A stretch of DNA of 41,041 nucleotides, taken from Cypionkella sp. (GTDB taxonomy: Bacteria > Pseudomonadota > Alphaproteobacteria > Rhodobacterales > Rhodobacteraceae). Location: the NCBI RefSeq assembly GCF_028290025.1, contig NZ_JAQGKQ010000096.1:1-41041 (forward strand), written 5' to 3'. The notes under the pieces are model-generated. The model did not search any database and was not told the DNA's origin. It saw nothing but the letters and a program-made list of their open reading frames with translations. Below, one piece after another: positions 25,516-34,931 of the stretch; position 1 is the stretch's first letter; each line of letters begins with the position of its first letter. Made by a program: the position numbers and the translations under genes.

Positions 25516-26907
25516 ATGTTTCTTCTGTCAGAAATCAATGTTCCTCGCCGCTATGGGATGACGCTCAAACTTTCTTGCCTCTGTTTGGTTTTGTCCGGGT
25601 CTGTGGCGGTTGCCGACGATCCTATGGCATCGAACAATGGCCTCTATCCGCAACCTGCGGAGTACAACGGGCCTTTTTTGGTAGCCAATCTCAATTACCC
25701 CGCCGCGCCGGTCACCCCGGGCTGGATGTTGGGCGGCGGTGTGGGCAAGCTGACCACCCAGAATGCCGCTGCATATGCGCAGGCGGTCAAGACGTATCTT
25801 GAGCCGACGCTGCGGACCTTGATCGAAGATCAGGTGTCGTGGGATCCGCGCGCGGCGGGCTGGTACGATCTGGTCTGGTCCGGCGCGGGCGAGCCGGGAA
25901 GCTACAATGGCATTGATCCGACATCCGGCCGTGATGCGATCGCAAACACCTACACCGGTCAGATCATGCCAGCGGACACCTTCTTCCCACCTTATACGCC
26001 AACCGCCGACGTCCAAAACCACGCGGTGATCTATTATAACGATGTCGCCGCCACCATGTTGGGCGCGATTTGGAAGAACATCTATAAGCCCGACCTCGGC
26101 GCGGTCGGCTTTCCTGACGGGTCAATCGTCGTGAAGGCGGAAGCGGTGACGACAACGCCAGCACAATGGGGCGTGATCAAAGGTGCCAGCAGTTGGAGGG
26201 TCTTTCGTCCTTCGATCGAAGATCAGCAAGCCAAAACCCAGCCGCTCGTGCCGCAGGTGCTGACGGTCTATCCGATCCAGATAGCGATAAAGATCAAGGA
26301 TCCAATCGCTGCGCCCAAGACCGAATGGGTATTTCTGGCGTTTGTTTATGACGCAAAAAGCCAAGGTGCGACGCCGTGGGATCGCTTTGTTCCGGTGGGT
26401 GCGATGTGGGGCAACGATCCAGAATTTGCGCGCGATCCCAACGGGCTGCCGGCTGGCAAGGTTCTTACCGAATCCTGGATCAATCCCGACCGACCTGCCT
26501 TCACCGACAGCAGTCTTGGCTGGGGCGGCCGGCTTGCGGGACCGATGGATGTGGCCACGCGTCACAACGTGTTGACGCCGTCCGGCCGGCGCTACGAAAA
26601 GGACGATCATCTGCGCGCCTCGTCGTGCATGAGCTGCCACGGCGTCGCGGAGTTTCCCTTTACATCCAATCTATATCCGTCGCCCAACAAGTCGTTCCCG
26701 AGGGATGGCCAACAATTCCTGCTCTATGATCCCGGATCGCAAGACTGGGCGCACTGGTTCCAGTCCGAACCGGGCGACAAACCGATGTCGGGCAACATCG
26801 GAGGCCAAGCCTTGGATTATGACATGGCGATCATGTTCGCGCTGTCTGAAAATGCCGAGGCCATCGGTCAGTCTTCGTTCCTTCAGGAGAGGGTGGATGG
26901 TCACTGA
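25516..26907 (+). CDS. Exported protein with single haem c (CXXCH) motif, unknown function
   Basis: A 463-residue protein with an N-terminal export signal (hydrophobic 'LKLSCLCLVLSGSVAVA' before 'DDP', about residues 17-35), hence periplasmic. It has one haem-attachment motif C371-M-S-C374-H375 in 'ASSCMSCHGVAEFP', preceded by 'GWGGRLAGPMD'. The rest (residues ~60-330) is a soluble, aromatic-rich domain with 'FPDGSIVVKAEA', faintly reminiscent of cytochrome P460-type segments, but I cannot name a family with confidence. GGAG precedes the ATG at 25516; an inner ATG at 25558 would give a tidier signal peptide. The last 11 nt overlap the start of the cyclase gene, so the two are coupled. Possible redox or ligand sensor. 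Confidence 0.78.
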   Translation: MFLLSEINVPRRYGMTLKLSCLCLVLSGSVAVADDPMASNNGLYPQPAEYNGPFLVANLNYPAAPVTPGWMLGGGVGKLTTQNAAAYAQAVKTYLEPTLRTLIEDQVSWDPRAAGWYDLVWSGAGEPGSYNGIDPTSGRDAIANTYTGQIMPADTFFPPYTPTADVQNHAVIYYNDVAATMLGAIWKNIYKPDLGAVGFPDGSIVVKAEAVTTTPAQWGVIKGASSWRVFRPSIEDQQAKTQPLVPQVLTVYPIQIAIKIKDPIAAPKTEWVFLAFVYDAKSQGATPWDRFVPVGAMWGNDPEFARDPNGLPAGKVLTESWINPDRPAFTDSSLGWGGRLAGPMDVATRHNVLTPSGRRYEKDDHLRASSCMSCHGVAEFPFTSNLYPSPNKSFPRDGQQFLLYDPGSQDWAHWFQSEPGDKPMSGNIGGQALDYDMAIMFALSENAEAIGQSSFLQERVDGH

Positions 26908-29900
26908 GGCTGCCTCTGGAGTGTGGACCGCAAGGAATAACCCTCGGGCCGCCGATGCCGAAGGTCAGGCTGCGACTGAATACCGAGGCGTTTCGGTTCT
27001 GATGGCCGATCTCGTCGGATCAACAGATCTGATGGAAGATCTCGGAGCCGAAGGTTACGCCGAAATCATCCGGCGCTTTCACGCGATCTGCAACACGGCG
27101 GTCCGCAAGCGGGGCGGGGTTGTCGCCCAATACCAGGGCGATGGGATCATCTGCTATTTTGGCTTTCCGCATTCGTCCGAAGACGATGCCGTGCGTGCCA
27201 TAGAAGCGGCGCTTGGCATCATGGACGGCCTGCGTGCGGTCAGCGGAAGCACGCCATTCGCGGCGCGGATCGGCATCTCATCCGGTTCGGTTATGATCCG
27301 TTCGGATGGCGACGAGTTCGGCGCGAACGCGGTGGGTTCCGCGATCAACCGTGCCGCCCGCCTCGAGTCGCTTGCCGAAAAAGACACGATCCTGATCTGC
27401 CATGACACCCAGCGGCTCGTTGGGTCGATGTTCAATCTGAAGGATCTTGGGCCGAGGCGACTGAAGGGGTTTCGTTTCGACGAGAACATTTTCCTTGTGA
27501 CGGGCACGCGGCGGGGCGTTGCAACGCGCTTTGAGGCACTCCGAGGCCGTGTAACGGGCGCTATGGTGGGGCGGGATGTCGAGCTCGGTAGGTTGAACGA
27601 GATTTTTGAGGCTTGCCGTGCGGGTTCGGGTAGGACCGTGATCCTGAGCGCGGACGCGGGGATCGGCAAATCGCGGCTGGTCCAAGCCTTTCTGCACGGC
27701 CTGACGCCGGACCGGGCGACGACTTTTGCCCTGCAATGTTCCCCGGAAAACTCAAGCACGCCACTGCACCCGGTCAGCCGCTATATCGAATGGATAGCGG
27801 GTGCGAGCCACTCCGATAGCGATGCAAGCCGTCACAATAAAATCAAGCGCCTGTTCCAAAAAGTTTGGCAGACCGACGTTGCAAACACCGACTTGCTGCT
27901 TGATCTGCTGTCGCCGCTCGGTGCAGAGGCCGAGATGGATCCGACCGAGTCAATCCCGCTGCGCAGGCGGCGGGCGTTAACGCTGCTGGCGGAGAAGTTC
28001 TTTGGCTCGGTTGCCGGGCGCGGCACACTGGTGCTGGTGCTTGAAGATGTCCATTGGATCGACCCCACCTCTGCCGCCTTTATCGAGATTGTCACCGCCA
28101 AAGCCGCGTCGAGCCGGGCGATGGTTCTGCTGACCACCCGTCGCGAGCCGCCCTACGGGTCCGGAGTGGACGGTGCCGAGCTGATCGAGATCAGCCGACT
28201 GAACGATGCCGACAGCCAGCGGCTTGCGCGCCAGATCCTTGCGGGGGCCAGTCTGTCAGCAGACCATTTGCAGCAGATCACCGAAAAGGGCGAAGGCGTT
28301 CCGTTGTTTCTTGAAGAATATGCCGACATGCTGCGCGAGGCCAAGTCGAGCAGTCTCACCGGCGACAAGGTGCCGCTGACGTTGGCGGGGCTGGTGCAAA
28401 GCAAGCTCGACCGCTTGGACCCCAATACCCGGATGTTTGCTCAGGCAGGCTCGGCGCTGGGCCGCAGGTTCAGCCCCGATCTGGTCGAACGGGCGCTCGG
28501 TCTGACGCCGATGGCGGTTGGCGACTGTATCGCCGCCTTGGAAGCCATGCGCCTTGGGTTTCGACAGGGCACAGTGCCTGAAGACAACAGCATTGTCTTT
28601 TCGCACGCGCTGGTTCGCGATGCGATCTATGGCAGCCTGTCGGGCGACGGCAAAAAGCGGCTGCACAACGCCATTGCCGGGGTTTTCCTCGTGATGGGGA
28701 TCGAGTCGAAAGTCGGCGAGCAGGTGATGGCCTATCACCTGAAACACGCTGGCCGCTACGAAGAGGCCGTGACGTATTACTTGCGTGCCGGCATCAAGGC
28801 CGCCGGACGTGGCGCGGCGTTCGAGGCGCTCGCGCATCTAGAAGCTGGCCTGTCGTGTATCCAGTTTCTTCCGACCGGCCCCGAGCGTGACCTGCGCGAG
28901 CTTCAGCTTTTATCGGTGCGCGGCCCGACGCAAATGGTGACCCGCGGTCCCGGCAACCCCGAGTTCGGCGCAACCCAAGCCCGCGCGATGCAACTCGTCG
29001 ATATTCTTGGCCTGCATGAAGACATGGTTCCGGTCATTTACAACACTGCACTGCATGCGTGGGCGGTCGCAGATCTTGACCGGGCGCTGCGCATTGCCGA
29101 CGCCATCGCGATGATCGAAGCTAAGGCTCCTTCCGATGCGTCGTATCTAGCCGCCAACACGATGCAGGGCTTGATCGCGTGGCATCAGGGGCGCAACATC
29201 GTCGCGGCTGAATGGTTGGGCAACACGGTCGCACGGCACGACCCCCGGCTGCACCACGACCTCTATGCCAAGTTTCTCAAAGAGTTCGGCGTGTTCAGCC
29301 TGTTTTACCTTGGGCTTACCCAATCCGTCATGGGCAACTTCGCCAAGGCTAAAGAACATGCCGATCACGCCTTCGCTTTGGCCGAAACGATGGGATTTCC
29401 GCACGCCCATGGCTTCGGCCTGCTTGCCCGCTTCACCACCGCCATGATGCGCGGCGACATCGACGCGGCCGACAAGATCAGCGACGAGAGCTTTGCGTTC
29501 GCCGCGCTTCAGGGCTTTCCCGAATTTCTGGCGATGTCGCAGTTCTGCCAAGGCTGGACCAAGGCGCGGCGCGGCGAACTGGAAGGTGGCGTTGCACAGA
29601 TGCGCGAAGGGCTCAATTTGTGGGCGATGACCGGTTTCACCTGCTGGCAGGCGCTTTTTGCCGGATATCTTTCGCGTGATATGATCGCCCTAGGGCATTT
29701 GCCCGAAGCCGAGGCGCTGATCGCGCATTACATCGCCCTGATTGACCGCACCGGCGAAAACCAGCACCGCGCGCTTTTGTTGCTGGCGACAGCCGAACTG
29801 CAAGAAGCCCGTGGCCAGACGGCAGCCGCCGCTATCACAGCCAGCAAGGCGCGGGAGGTCGCGCGCAGTCAATCAGCCAAGCTCTGGCTTTCCATGCTGA

Positions 29901-29920
29901 ATGAACGCTTTCAGGAGTGA
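26897..29920 (+). CDS. Class III nucleotide cyclase / AAA ATPase / TPR protein
   Basis: A 1007-residue cytosolic signalling protein. Residues ~30-205: class III cyclase domain with metal ligands D38 ('LMADLVGST') and D82 ('YQGDGIICYFG') and transition-state residues N151 and R155 ('NRAAR'). Residues ~220-480: AAA_16-type STAND ATPase, Walker A 'ADAGIGKS' (252-259), Walker B 'LVLVLEDVHW' (378-387). Residues ~590-1000: helical TPR-like repeats. The position that is Lys in adenylate cyclases is Gln78, and the Asp/Thr partner is Ser148, so product identity is open. Start: ATG at 26897 with AGGAGAGGG just upstream, overlapping the preceding stop by 11 nt; the longer open frame upstream is a shadow. 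Likely a sensor that makes a cyclic nucleotide when activated. Confidence 0.92.
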   Translation: MVTEAASGVWTARNNPRAADAEGQAATEYRGVSVLMADLVGSTDLMEDLGAEGYAEIIRRFHAICNTAVRKRGGVVAQYQGDGIICYFGFPHSSEDDAVRAIEAALGIMDGLRAVSGSTPFAARIGISSGSVMIRSDGDEFGANAVGSAINRAARLESLAEKDTILICHDTQRLVGSMFNLKDLGPRRLKGFRFDENIFLVTGTRRGVATRFEALRGRVTGAMVGRDVELGRLNEIFEACRAGSGRTVILSADAGIGKSRLVQAFLHGLTPDRATTFALQCSPENSSTPLHPVSRYIEWIAGASHSDSDASRHNKIKRLFQKVWQTDVANTDLLLDLLSPLGAEAEMDPTESIPLRRRRALTLLAEKFFGSVAGRGTLVLVLEDVHWIDPTSAAFIEIVTAKAASSRAMVLLTTRREPPYGSGVDGAELIEISRLNDADSQRLARQILAGASLSADHLQQITEKGEGVPLFLEEYADMLREAKSSSLTGDKVPLTLAGLVQSKLDRLDPNTRMFAQAGSALGRRFSPDLVERALGLTPMAVGDCIAALEAMRLGFRQGTVPEDNSIVFSHALVRDAIYGSLSGDGKKRLHNAIAGVFLVMGIESKVGEQVMAYHLKHAGRYEEAVTYYLRAGIKAAGRGAAFEALAHLEAGLSCIQFLPTGPERDLRELQLLSVRGPTQMVTRGPGNPEFGATQARAMQLVDILGLHEDMVPVIYNTALHAWAVADLDRALRIADAIAMIEAKAPSDASYLAANTMQGLIAWHQGRNIVAAEWLGNTVARHDPRLHHDLYAKFLKEFGVFSLFYLGLTQSVMGNFAKAKEHADHAFALAETMGFPHAHGFGLLARFTTAMMRGDIDAADKISDESFAFAALQGFPEFLAMSQFCQGWTKARRGELEGGVAQMREGLNLWAMTGFTCWQALFAGYLSRDMIALGHLPEAEALIAHYIALIDRTGENQHRALLLLATAELQEARGQTAAAAITASKAREVARSQSAKLWLSMLNERFQE

Positions 29921-29925
29921 CCCCG

Positions 29926-30960
29926 ATGCCCCGCAATATCAACGACACCGAGCTTGGCCTGTTGCGCGCCGCATCAGATAACACCGGCTACACCCTGATG
30001 ATTGCGGCTGGGCTTGATACGGCGCATCAACGCATCGCTTCTGCCGACACCTATATCGACGCCCAAAGCCCCTTTGACCGCCACGCCCGTATCGGCATTC
30101 CGCAGGGGGCGGCGACGGTCGATCAAACCCTGTTCCTCGCCTATCTCGGCACGCAGATTTTAGCGTGGAGCGATGATGAGACGCAGAAACTGACCAAGAT
30201 CACCGCCAATCTACGGCTGATCTTCGACTCGATGTCGCTGCATCTGCCCGAACGCATCTATCTGGTGAAATCGACCGGCCGCGAAGAAGCCGCTGCAGCT
30301 TATACCCGGCACCTCGACACCATCGTGCTGCCCGCAAACATGGTGGCATCGCTTTACGCCACGCCGCCGGGCGGCGACCCGCTGCATCCAGGCCAGTCAA
30401 CCGAATACTTGGCCGGGGTGGTGACCCACGAACTCTTTCACCTTCTGTCCAAGAACAATCCGGCATGGCGCGCGCAACTCTACGGCTACGTCGGCTACCG
30501 CATCCTCGAAAACAGCGTCACCCTCCCGGATACCAAAGGCCCGAACGGTTTTTCGCTCTGCGATCTGAAGATCACCAACCCCGACGCGCCGCTCTTGAAC
30601 GTCGCCGTTGATCTGATCCCGCCGGGTGAAACCGACCCCTGCCCGATGGTACCAGTGCTGGCGTCTTCGCAACCCTACGCAACCGGCGAGTTCTTTGACA
30701 CGCTAAACTGGTTTTTCTTGGCCGTCGAACGCGAGGCAGGCGAATGGAAAGCAAGGCGGCACGATGCGATGCCCGCCTTCAATCCGTCAGACCCGACCGA
30801 CCCGATGCTGACGCAATATCTTGCCAAGATCGGGCGCAATTTTACCGGCGAACTGTTCCATCCTGACGAAGTTTTGGCGCAGAACTTCGTCATCGCCGCA
30901 GCCGAACCCAGTCTCGATCTCCTCAAGCAAATCCGCTTAGCCATCTGGCCGAACACATGA
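29926..30960 (+). CDS. HExxH metallopeptidase-like protein, cytoplasmic, unknown family
   Basis: A 344-residue protein with no signal peptide or membrane segment. It holds a zinc-protease motif H168-E-L-F-H172 ('VVTHELFHLLS') and, 143 residues on, 'HPDEVLAQNF' with Glu315 in the E-x4-N-F context that supplies the third zinc ligand in gluzincin-type enzymes. N-terminal ~150 residues are helical and unlike anything I recognise. The ATG at 29926 has AGGAG 8 nt upstream; it begins 5 nt after the cyclase stop, so it is the third gene of the operon. Activity and target are unknown; a protease controlled by, or acting on, the cyclase pathway is speculative. Confidence 0.8.
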   Translation: MPRNINDTELGLLRAASDNTGYTLMIAAGLDTAHQRIASADTYIDAQSPFDRHARIGIPQGAATVDQTLFLAYLGTQILAWSDDETQKLTKITANLRLIFDSMSLHLPERIYLVKSTGREEAAAAYTRHLDTIVLPANMVASLYATPPGGDPLHPGQSTEYLAGVVTHELFHLLSKNNPAWRAQLYGYVGYRILENSVTLPDTKGPNGFSLCDLKITNPDAPLLNVAVDLIPPGETDPCPMVPVLASSQPYATGEFFDTLNWFFLAVEREAGEWKARRHDAMPAFNPSDPTDPMLTQYLAKIGRNFTGELFHPDEVLAQNFVIAAAEPSLDLLKQIRLAIWPNT

Positions 30961-31031
30961 ATCTCAAGGTCGCCGCACCTTAACCAAGCGCATTCATTGA
31001 CACGTCGATGCGATGGTGAGCCTCGGTTGGG

Positions 31032-32465
31032 TCAGCCTTTGCGGGTGACAAAACGGGTTTCGATATAGGCTTCGATGGCTTCCGAGCCGCCCTCGGTGCC
31101 ATAGCCCGAGTCTTTGACGCCGCCGAACGGCACCTCAGCCAAGGCGAGCCCCAGATGGTTGATCGACAGCATACCAACCTCAACCTCATTGCCCAACCGC
31201 GTGGCTGTTTCGCCGCTGCGGGTGAAGGCATAGGCCGAAAGCCCGAACGGCAGCCGGTTGGCCTCTGCAATGATGGCGTCCATATCGGCATAACGATTGA
31301 TCACCGCCACCGGGCCGAACGGCTCCTCGTTCATGATCCGCGCGGTGATGGGTACATCGGCGAGCACGGTGGGCTCAAAGAACCAACCTTCGTTGCCAAT
31401 GCGCCGCCCGCCGGTCATCAGTCTTGCGCCTTTTTCCACCGCATCGGCCACCAGAGCCTCTAGCGCGGGGATGCGACGATCATTGGCCAGTGGCCCCATC
31501 TGGGTCTGCGGGTCCATGCCGTTGCCGACCACCACGGCCTTAGCGCCTAGGGTAAAGCGGTCAATAAACGTATCGGCTACAGGGTTCTGCACCAGATAGC
31601 GGGTAGGCGAGACGCAGACTTGCCCGGCGTTGCGGAACTTGTGCGTGACCATCAGATCAAGCGCCAAATCCAGATCGGCATCTGCGGCGACGATCACCGG
31701 CGCGTGGCCGCCAAGCTCCATCGTTGATCGTTTCATATGCAGCGATGCCAGAGCCGCGAGCTGTTTGCCAACCGGGGTGGAGCCCGTAAAACTGATCTTG
31801 CGGATCACCGGATGCGGAATGAGATAGGCGGAAATCTCGGATGGCACCCCGTAGATTAAGTTCACCACCCCTGCCGGGATACCTGCATCGGCAAAGGCGC
31901 GGATCAGCTCGGCTGGCGAGGCCGGAGTTTCTTCGGGGGCTTTAACGATGATCGAACACCCTGCAGCGACCGCAGCCGACAGCTTGCGAACCACCTGATT
32001 GATCGGGAAGTTCCACGGTGTAAAGGCCGCAACCGGGCCCACCGGCAGCTTCAGCGTCATCTGCAAAACACCGGGCGCGCGGGCGGGAATGGTTTGGCCA
32101 TAGGTGCGCTGCGCTTCTCCGGCGAACCAGTCAATGATATCAGCGCCAGCAAGCGTCTCCATCCGCGACTGCAAAAGCGGCTTGCCCTGCTCCAGCGTCA
32201 TCATCTCGGCAATCGTATCGCTGCGCTCGCGGATCAGATCAGCAGCGCGGCGCATCAACCTTGCGCGCTCGTAAGCAGAGGTGTTGCGCCAGATTTGAAA
32301 TCCCTTCTCGGCCGCCGCCAGTGCTGCGTCAAGATCGGGCGTTTCGGCCCATGCAACCGTACCGATCTCCAAACCCGTTGCGGGGTTCAGAACCGGAATG
32401 GTTTTGCCATTGGCGGCTGCGCGCCAAGTGCCATCAATGAAAAGCTGGGTGTTGGGGTAGGTCAT
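31032..32465 (-). CDS. NAD(P)-dependent aldehyde dehydrogenase, succinate-semialdehyde dehydrogenase-like
   Basis: A 477-residue aldehyde dehydrogenase of the GabD-like group. Visible: '[10 protein letters not shown]' near 148 (nucleotide/oxyanion site), '[13 protein letters not shown]' near 224, general base Glu250 in 'MELGGHAP', catalytic Cys284 in '[12 protein letters not shown]', and 'EEPFGPVA' further on. Length matches GabD (482). Possible starts cluster at 32480, 32474 and 32465; the last has GGGA 8 nt upstream and gives the common '[14 protein letters not shown]' start. It is the last gene of a leftward operon after the CoA-transferase, about 145 nt downstream of it. The acid made is unknown. 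Confidence 0.92.
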   Translation of the reverse strand: MTYPNTQLFIDGTWRAAANGKTIPVLNPATGLEIGTVAWAETPDLDAALAAAEKGFQIWRNTSAYERARLMRRAADLIRERSDTIAEMMTLEQGKPLLQSRMETLAGADIIDWFAGEAQRTYGQTIPARAPGVLQMTLKLPVGPVAAFTPWNFPINQVVRKLSAAVAAGCSIIVKAPEETPASPAELIRAFADAGIPAGVVNLIYGVPSEISAYLIPHPVIRKISFTGSTPVGKQLAALASLHMKRSTMELGGHAPVIVAADADLDLALDLMVTHKFRNAGQVCVSPTRYLVQNPVADTFIDRFTLGAKAVVVGNGMDPQTQMGPLANDRRIPALEALVADAVEKGARLMTGGRRIGNEGWFFEPTVLADVPITARIMNEEPFGPVAVINRYADMDAIIAEANRLPFGLSAYAFTRSGETATRLGNEVEVGMLSINHLGLALAEVPFGGVKDSGYGTEGGSEAIEAYIETRFVTRKG

Positions 32466-32610
32466 CTGGGTCATTCCCATTTTTGGAGTTTGGGGGTGGC
32501 GTGCGTGCAAAAATATCGGCCCGCCCAAGTGGCGTGGAAAGCCTTAACCATGCGCGGTCCGGCACATCATAAAGGCGAGATCGCCAAGCGCAATCGCGCC
32601 CAAGCATACC

Positions 32611-33903
32611 TCACGGGCTTGCGCCAACCGTCATAGTTTGCCGTGCCGAGTTGTGTGCCGCGGCGCGTCCCGGATCATCATTCGGCTGATCAAAGGCGCA
32701 AGATACCACGCCCGCCCGGATCAAGCCCTCAATCCGGGCCGCATCATAGCCGAGCACATCAGAGAGAACCGCACGGGTATCTTCACCCAAAAGCGGCGGC
32801 GCTTTGGGGGTATGGTCTTGCTGCGCCGCCAAACCATGCGCCGAGCGGATCAGCGCGACCGGGCCAAGCGTCGGATGGTCTAACCGCTGGATCACGCCGC
32901 GCTCGGTTACGCTGGGGCTTTGCAGCGCCTCTGCCACGGTCTTGACCCGACCTGCCGGAACGCTGGCCCGATTGCACGCCGCCAACCAATCCTCGCACGT
33001 GCGGTGACGGATAATCTCGGCGATAATCGGCAGCAACTCGTCGCGGTGCAGCGCGCGCTGGTGCGAACTGACAAAGCGCGGGTCGGCGCCAAGTGCCGGA
33101 CGCTCGATCACCTGTTCGCAAAAATCGACGAACATGCGGTCATTGCCCACGGCCAGCGCAAAGATGCCGTCCTGCGTGTCAAAAATCTGGTACGGCACCA
33201 CGGTCGGATGCGCATTGCCATAGCGAACCGGCTCGACCCCGGCGTTCAGGTAACCCGTGCCGACATTGATCAGCATATTCAGCGCCGAATCCAGCAAAGC
33301 CACGTCGATGTATTGCCCCAGTCCGGTATCGCGGCGCTGATAAAGCGCGGCCAAGATCGACTGGGTTGCGATCATCCCTGCCACCACGTCGGTGAACGCC
33401 ACGCCCAGCCGGTTCGGCGGGCCATCCTTTTCGCCAGTAATCGACATCAGCCCGCTTTCGGCCTGCATAATAAAGTCATACCCCGGGCGATCACGTTCCG
33501 GTCCAGTTTGGCCATACCCCGAAATCGAGCAATAGATGATGCCGGGGTTAAACTGTCGGATCGCCTCATAGCCCACGCCCAGACGCTCCACGGTGCCCGC
33601 CCGAAAATTCTCGACCACGATATCGGCTTTCGCGGCCAGATCGAGCACGATTTTGCGGCCTTCGGCAGCCTTCATGTCCAAGGCAAGACTGTGCTTGCCA
33701 CGGTTGGCGCAGAGGTAATAAGTGCTGACGCCCTTGTAATTCGGCACCGACCAGGCTCGGGTATCATCACCGCCTTGGATGTTCTCAATCTTCCAGACTT
33801 CAGCCCCAAGATCGCCGAGGCTCATTGTGGCCCAAGGTCCGGCGAGTACGCGGGTCAAATCCAGCACTTTCAACCCGGCGAGCGGCAAATTGGACGCGGT
33901 CAT
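32611..33903 (-). CDS. Class III (CaiB/BaiF) CoA-transferase
   Basis: Moves CoA between carboxylic acids. The 430-residue protein has the family's '[33 protein letters not shown]' head (in pieces: '[11 protein letters not shown]' near 13, 'LGAEVWKIE' near 32), '[11 protein letters not shown]' near 68, '[12 protein letters not shown]' near 98, '[15 protein letters not shown]' near 129 and the probable catalytic Asp172 in 'AFTDVVAGM'. AGGAGA precedes the ATG at 33903; that ATG overlaps the stop of the ABC ATPase gene by one base (TGATG), so it is coupled to the transporter. This suggests the imported compound, or a product of it, is activated as a CoA ester. Substrate unknown. Confidence 0.93.
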   Translation of the reverse strand: MTASNLPLAGLKVLDLTRVLAGPWATMSLGDLGAEVWKIENIQGGDDTRAWSVPNYKGVSTYYLCANRGKHSLALDMKAAEGRKIVLDLAAKADIVVENFRAGTVERLGVGYEAIRQFNPGIIYCSISGYGQTGPERDRPGYDFIMQAESGLMSITGEKDGPPNRLGVAFTDVVAGMIATQSILAALYQRRDTGLGQYIDVALLDSALNMLINVGTGYLNAGVEPVRYGNAHPTVVPYQIFDTQDGIFALAVGNDRMFVDFCEQVIERPALGADPRFVSSHQRALHRDELLPIIAEIIRHRTCEDWLAACNRASVPAGRVKTVAEALQSPSVTERGVIQRLDHPTLGPVALIRSAHGLAAQQDHTPKAPPLLGEDTRAVLSDVLGYDAARIEGLIRAGVVSCAFDQPNDDPGRAAAHNSARQTMTVGASP

Positions 33904-34931
33904 CAACGGCTCTCCTGAACGGCAACCGAGCCTGACAGCCCGGTTTCGATGGCCTTGGGGTAATGGCAGGCAACGGCATGGTCTGGCCCAAGCAACGCGA
34001 GCGGCGGCTCCACCTCGGCACAAAGCGGCTGCGCCATCGGGCAACGTGTCCGAAACCGACAGCCCGACGGCGGGTTCATTGGGCTCGGCACATCGCCTTT
34101 CAGCACCATACGGACCCGGCTGCGTTCGCGCACAGGATCAGCCAATGGCACCGCCGACATCAGCGCCTGCGTGTAAGGGTGCATCGGCGCGCGGTAGAGC
34201 GTGGATTTCGGTGCAATCTCGACGATCTTGCCCAGATACATCACTGCCACCCGATGCGAGATATGCTGCACCACCGAAAGATCATGCGCGATGAACAGAT
34301 AAGCAGTTCCCATATCGCGCTGAATATCCTTCAGCAGGTTCAGCACCCCCGCCTGCACCGAGACATCCAGCGCCGACACGGGTTCGTCCAACACCAGCAG
34401 ATCAGGCTTCAACGCCAGCGCACGCGCAATCACCACGCGCTGCCGCTGCCCGCCTGACATCTCATGCGCATAGCGCTGGCCATGCTCGGGGTTCAGCCGC
34501 ACCAACTCTAACATCTCGGCCACACGGGCCTTGCGCTGGACCGACGACAGATCGCTGATCCGCAGCGGCTCGGCGATGTTGTCGGCCACCGTCATGCGCG
34601 GATGCAGCGAGGCGTAGGGATCTTGAAATACCATCTGCACATGGCGACGGTGCAAGCGCATCTCGGCGCGCGACAAAGCGTTCAGATCCTGCCCGCGAAA
34701 CAGCGTCTCGCCTGAACTTGGCTCAATCAGTCGCAACAGACAGCGAGCCAGAGTGGATTTGCCACAGCCAGACTCGCCGACAAGACCCAGCGTCTCACCG
34801 GCAGGCACGTCAAACGACACCCCCGCCACGGCGTTGACCTGGCCGATATCGCGCTCAATCAGCAGACCGCCCCGCACAGGGAAGCTTTTGACCAGATTGC
34901 GAACGGAAAGGATCGGCTGAGAGTTTGTCAT
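33903..34931 (-). CDS. Dipeptide/oligopeptide-type ABC transporter ATP-binding protein (DppF/OppF-like)
   Basis: A 342-residue ATPase of the peptide/nickel group. Walker A 'GESGCGKST', Q-loop '[14 protein letters not shown]', signature 'MSGGQRQR', Walker B '[14 protein letters not shown]' and the C-terminal oligopeptide extension '[20 protein letters not shown]' with its cysteines are all present. The ATG at 34931 overlaps the stop of the DppD-like gene by one base (TGATG), and its own stop overlaps the CoA-transferase start in the same way. The open frame upstream of 34931 is overlap with dppD and is not used. Confidence 0.94.
   Translation of the reverse strand: MTNSQPILSVRNLVKSFPVRGGLLIERDIGQVNAVAGVSFDVPAGETLGLVGESGCGKSTLARCLLRLIEPSSGETLFRGQDLNALSRAEMRLHRRHVQMVFQDPYASLHPRMTVADNIAEPLRISDLSSVQRKARVAEMLELVRLNPEHGQRYAHEMSGGQRQRVVIARALALKPDLLVLDEPVSALDVSVQAGVLNLLKDIQRDMGTAYLFIAHDLSVVQHISHRVAVMYLGKIVEIAPKSTLYRAPMHPYTQALMSAVPLADPVRERSRVRMVLKGDVPSPMNPPSGCRFRTRCPMAQPLCAEVEPPLALLGPDHAVACHYPKAIETGLSGSVAVQESR

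Noticed and set aside
26705..26896. 64-codon upstream extension of the cyclase frame
   Set aside because: Overlaps the haem-protein gene out of frame, has a Ser/Arg-rich shadow composition, and the ATG at 26897 has a far better ribosome site.
31032..32465. Aldehyde dehydrogenase as the missing PuuC of the polyamine block
   Set aside because: It lies 8 kb away on the opposite strand in an operon with a CoA-transferase and a Dpp-type transporter, so its context points elsewhere.
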